64,000 nt of DNA, taken from positions 6,193,915-6,257,914 of the forward strand of contig CM051006.1 in NCBI GenBank assembly GCA_027704905.1. Reading direction: 5' to 3'. Below are positions 47,362 to 64,000 of the stretch, piece by piece. Position numbers and translations under genes: made by a program. This stretch comes from Muraenolepis orangiensis (taxonomy: Eukaryota; Chordata; Actinopteri; Gadiformes; Muraenolepididae). Under the pieces are notes generated by a model. That model was not told the origin of the DNA and made no database searches. It saw nothing but the letters and a program-made list of their open reading frames with translations. Position 1 is the first letter of the stretch. Each line of letters begins with the position of its first letter.

Positions 47362-50237
47362 GAGTTACCCACGAAATGACACCCTCTCTGAGAAAATTAA
47401 AACTATAGAAATATCGGTCAGCGACCGACCCGGTTAGCTGACTGATTAGCAGACCACTTTGGGTTCTACAAAACACTGTGATGCTGCTGTGCTGTGGCAC
47501 CCACCCCCCCACTGGGTCGTATTTACGACATGAGTTAGAAGAAAGACGCCCAGGACCCTAACCACTGACTTATTAACCACTGACTTATTAACCACTGACT
47601 ATTATCTATCCCCCTAAACAGTCACTGTCATGTTGAGGGAACTGTATATTGTTCCACTCTTCTTCGGTGGCTGGTTAGATGTGTCTCAATCCACCGTGTG
47701 GGTGTTGCTGCCACCCACAGGCAAGCAGTGGTTACTGACCTCTAATTGAAAATGAAAATAATACAATTTAGTTAAAACAACATAGTATCCATAAACTTAC
47801 GGAGCCCCTAAAGAACCAAAAGGTCAAATATTTTGATAATAACAAGATAACTTGGCTTAAGGATAAGGTATTTATTTTATTAGACCATAAATGTGACTGG
47901 CATGACTCTCCATCCATCGCTCTTTTTCTGCAGGCATGAAAACATACACGTGTTATATTTACAAGTTTTATTTATTTTTATAAAAAGAAGCTTTGACATC
48001 CCAGTGTTTTTTTTGTTTCGTCATTTTTTTTAACAAAATAATGAAAAGGTGAGATGATATTTCAAACGGCTCAACGGACATTCTAGACCTCAACAGAAAC
48101 TCGCTGGAAGCCGGAAGACTTGGCTGGAAAAACAAGTTGAATTCCCAACGGAACGGGTAATGAATCAGGTGAGCAATAAGCCAAAAAAAAAGGCATGTTT
48201 AGCAGACGGTCTACACCTCTGTATGAATTTACAAATGGGAGACCGGTGGAATAGCATATATTTACTATGATCATCATTACTTTTGAATAGTTTAACACAG
48301 GGGGGGGGGGGGAACCTTGCTACTTAACTTGCAGCACAGACGGTTTTCAATGTATTGGGGTCATTAGTGGTCTCGGCTGATGAAACTGATGCTGCATGAA
48401 TTTCACCGGACAATTTAGTTCCTGATACTGAACAGAACATTTTAGTTCGTAATTTTCCACAAACTGATCAAAGTTGGGGGGAAACCATAGTCATGTTCAT
48501 TTTAAAAGGGCGGGGGGGGGGGGGGTGACCAAGGTTGGAATGGACAAAACATTAAACACAACAAATGCCTTTTTATACTACAACCACCTAGTCCACACAG
48601 GTACTTTCAAACTGTGCCGGAACATCTATATACAAATTAGGTCCAATGTAGAAATATCTGTTGAAAATACAATACCTGGTTATGGTTTAGGTTTAGTGCA
48701 AAAGCAAAGAGCCAACCAACCCAGAGCGAGTAAACAAACAATCTACTAACTTCTATTGCATTGCATCTTTGTAAAAACAAATAAACCGACATGAGTGTTA
48801 ATCTGAAATCTGATTAAATCAAAATCTCTCCCTTTGTTTTGGTTGTGAAATGGGACATTTATTGACAACACAGGCACTTGGTTTTCATTTGAATCCTAGC
48901 ATGTGTTATTATTGTACTTTTCATTGTCATATTGTTAAATATACGAGCACGCAGTCTTTCAATGAGTTGGTTTTTTTTCAACGTTGTGGAGAATTCAAGC
49001 CGTTCGATGGTTGGGAGACAATACTGAGGGAAACATCTTAAAAAGATAACTCCGTTTATTCTGTGATTCTCCACAACAACAGCCACACGTCTTCTATTGC
49101 ATCAACACACCTTGTACTTAAAAATGGCTCAGTAGGTAATGGAAGGCAATGTGTTTGTTGAGCATTGCGTTACGACCGGATCATAAAACACCGTGAATCT
49201 TCCACCGTATTCCCCTCGGAAACTTCCCTACGCACTTGGAAAGAAGCGCTATATAAAAGTTTCTTGTTTGACGGGTCGTTCTCTTTTGGAAAAACCGTAT
49301 GGACAACAAGAGAGAAGTTCAGCTGTAATCCGGATTCCATTCGTGATTTGTAGTGACGTGTACGATCCCATTCATTTTGGTTAAAATACCGAAACTACAA
49401 ACATGAATGAACTTCGTACAATACCAAAACGAAACACATGAAATGCATTGCATAGCGCAAAACTAAAAACCAGAAATATGTGAATTCAGTCTGGAGTCCC
49501 TCTGCTGCCTCTCGTCGTTCCTTCCACTCGAAGTGATGGATGCGAATATAAAACAGTGGCTTGTCGATTCAAACGGCAACCTACATGTACGTCCAGGAAA
49601 AGCCATCTTCCCAAATGGAGAACTGTGTGCCGCTAAAAAGGGACCAACCTCAGTCACAAAATAACCAAATGAAAATAAAATGGAGAAATGGGGGGGGGGG
49701 GGGGGGGGGTCATAATAACTAACATACAATAGAAATAGTGGTTTTATTCTATTTTTTTTTTTTTTTAATCCCGTTGGGTCAAAAAGAGTAGTTGACGACG
49801 ATGATGATGATGATGGTGGTGGTGATGCATATCTCTGCAGACTATGTACAATAATTTATTAGTCGTTCAATCTAAAACTGCTTTTTTTTATAATCTTCTA
49901 TAAGTCGCTGCTGTGGTCTTTTTTTCCCTCCTCCTCTTGTAACTGCCGTGTCATTTTCCAAAGTGTACGTCACGTGACGCCGCTGTGATACGTGAGCTAC
50001 AGAGCGACCTGCCTGGGGAAGAGGGGCAGGAAGGCAGCGGGAAAGAGACCAAAACTACTTTTCCCCCCCGCAGCGGGCATTGGGGGTGGGGGTGGGGTTA
50101 GGTGGAGCTGGTGGGTGTGTGTGGTGTAAACTATGAGCTATGGACCGAGAGAAAGGGGGCTAGATTAGATGGTGGGCGGGGATGGGGAATATGATAATAA
50201 TAATAATAATAATGGGGGGGGGGGAGGCGATGGCGTT
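47362..50237. other. Gap between brap 5' end and naa25 3' end
   Basis: The brap promoter should lie just right of 47361. The naa25 3' UTR lies on the right. Reverse-strand AATAAA candidates include 49855-49860, 49743-49748 and a cluster near 47967-47980; which is used cannot be told. Poly-G runs lie at 48301-48312, 48512-48525 and 49690-49709. I see no other gene. Confidence 0.5.

Positions 50238-64000
<13,763 letters not shown>

Overview
The window is eukaryotic nuclear DNA from a ray-finned (teleost) fish. Every gene is split into short exons with GT-AG introns, the encoded proteins are recognisable vertebrate orthologues, and the DNA between exons is packed with microsatellites, minisatellites and fish-type SINE, LINE and hAT-like remnants. 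The very dense CA/TG, TC/AG and poly-G arrays resemble what is known for cod-like (gadid) genomes, but the species call is an inference.

Six genes can be read exon by exon. From left to right: (1) pi4ka, minus strand, 5' part only: 12 exons, about 470 N-terminal residues, running off the left edge. (2) slc25a1, minus, complete: 9 coding exons, 318 aa, mitochondrial citrate carrier. (3) vdac3, plus, complete: 8 coding exons plus a probable 3-nt ATG micro-exon, 281 or 282 aa, outer-membrane porin. (4) tor4a, minus, complete: 2 coding exons plus a probable 5' UTR exon, 434 aa, torsin-family AAA+ protein. (5) brap, minus, complete: 13 exons, 603 aa, RING/UBP-zinc-finger E3 ligase. (6) naa25, minus, nearly complete: 23 exons, about 937 residues, NatB auxiliary subunit, running off the right edge.

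Reading frames join in phase at all but one of the exon junctions with canonical splice sites; the exception is a probable GC-AG intron in pi4ka.

slc25a1 and vdac3 are head to head and both encode mitochondrial transporters; a perfect NRF-1 palindrome lies between them. vdac3 and tor4a converge tail to tail, with candidate poly(A) signals about 130 bp apart. tor4a, brap and naa25 run in the same direction. From general knowledge, the human orthologues of pi4ka and slc25a1 lie in 22q11 and those of brap and naa25 in 12q24, so the window joins pieces of several ancestral blocks.

The rest is repeats. Several arrays sit directly on splice sites: TG at a vdac3 donor, CA at a naa25 donor, CT forming a tor4a acceptor tract, pure C tracts at vdac3 acceptors. 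Long tandem arrays occupy brap introns (54-, 32- and 20-bp units), naa25 introns, a slc25a1 intron (40-bp unit) and the tor4a-brap gap. There is no operon, CRISPR array, phage or other bacterial-type system, and I found no convincing undescribed system. The most interesting items are the vdac3 micro-exon, the loss of all six mammalian VDAC3 cysteines, the pi4ka GC donor, and the repeat arrays fused to splice sites.
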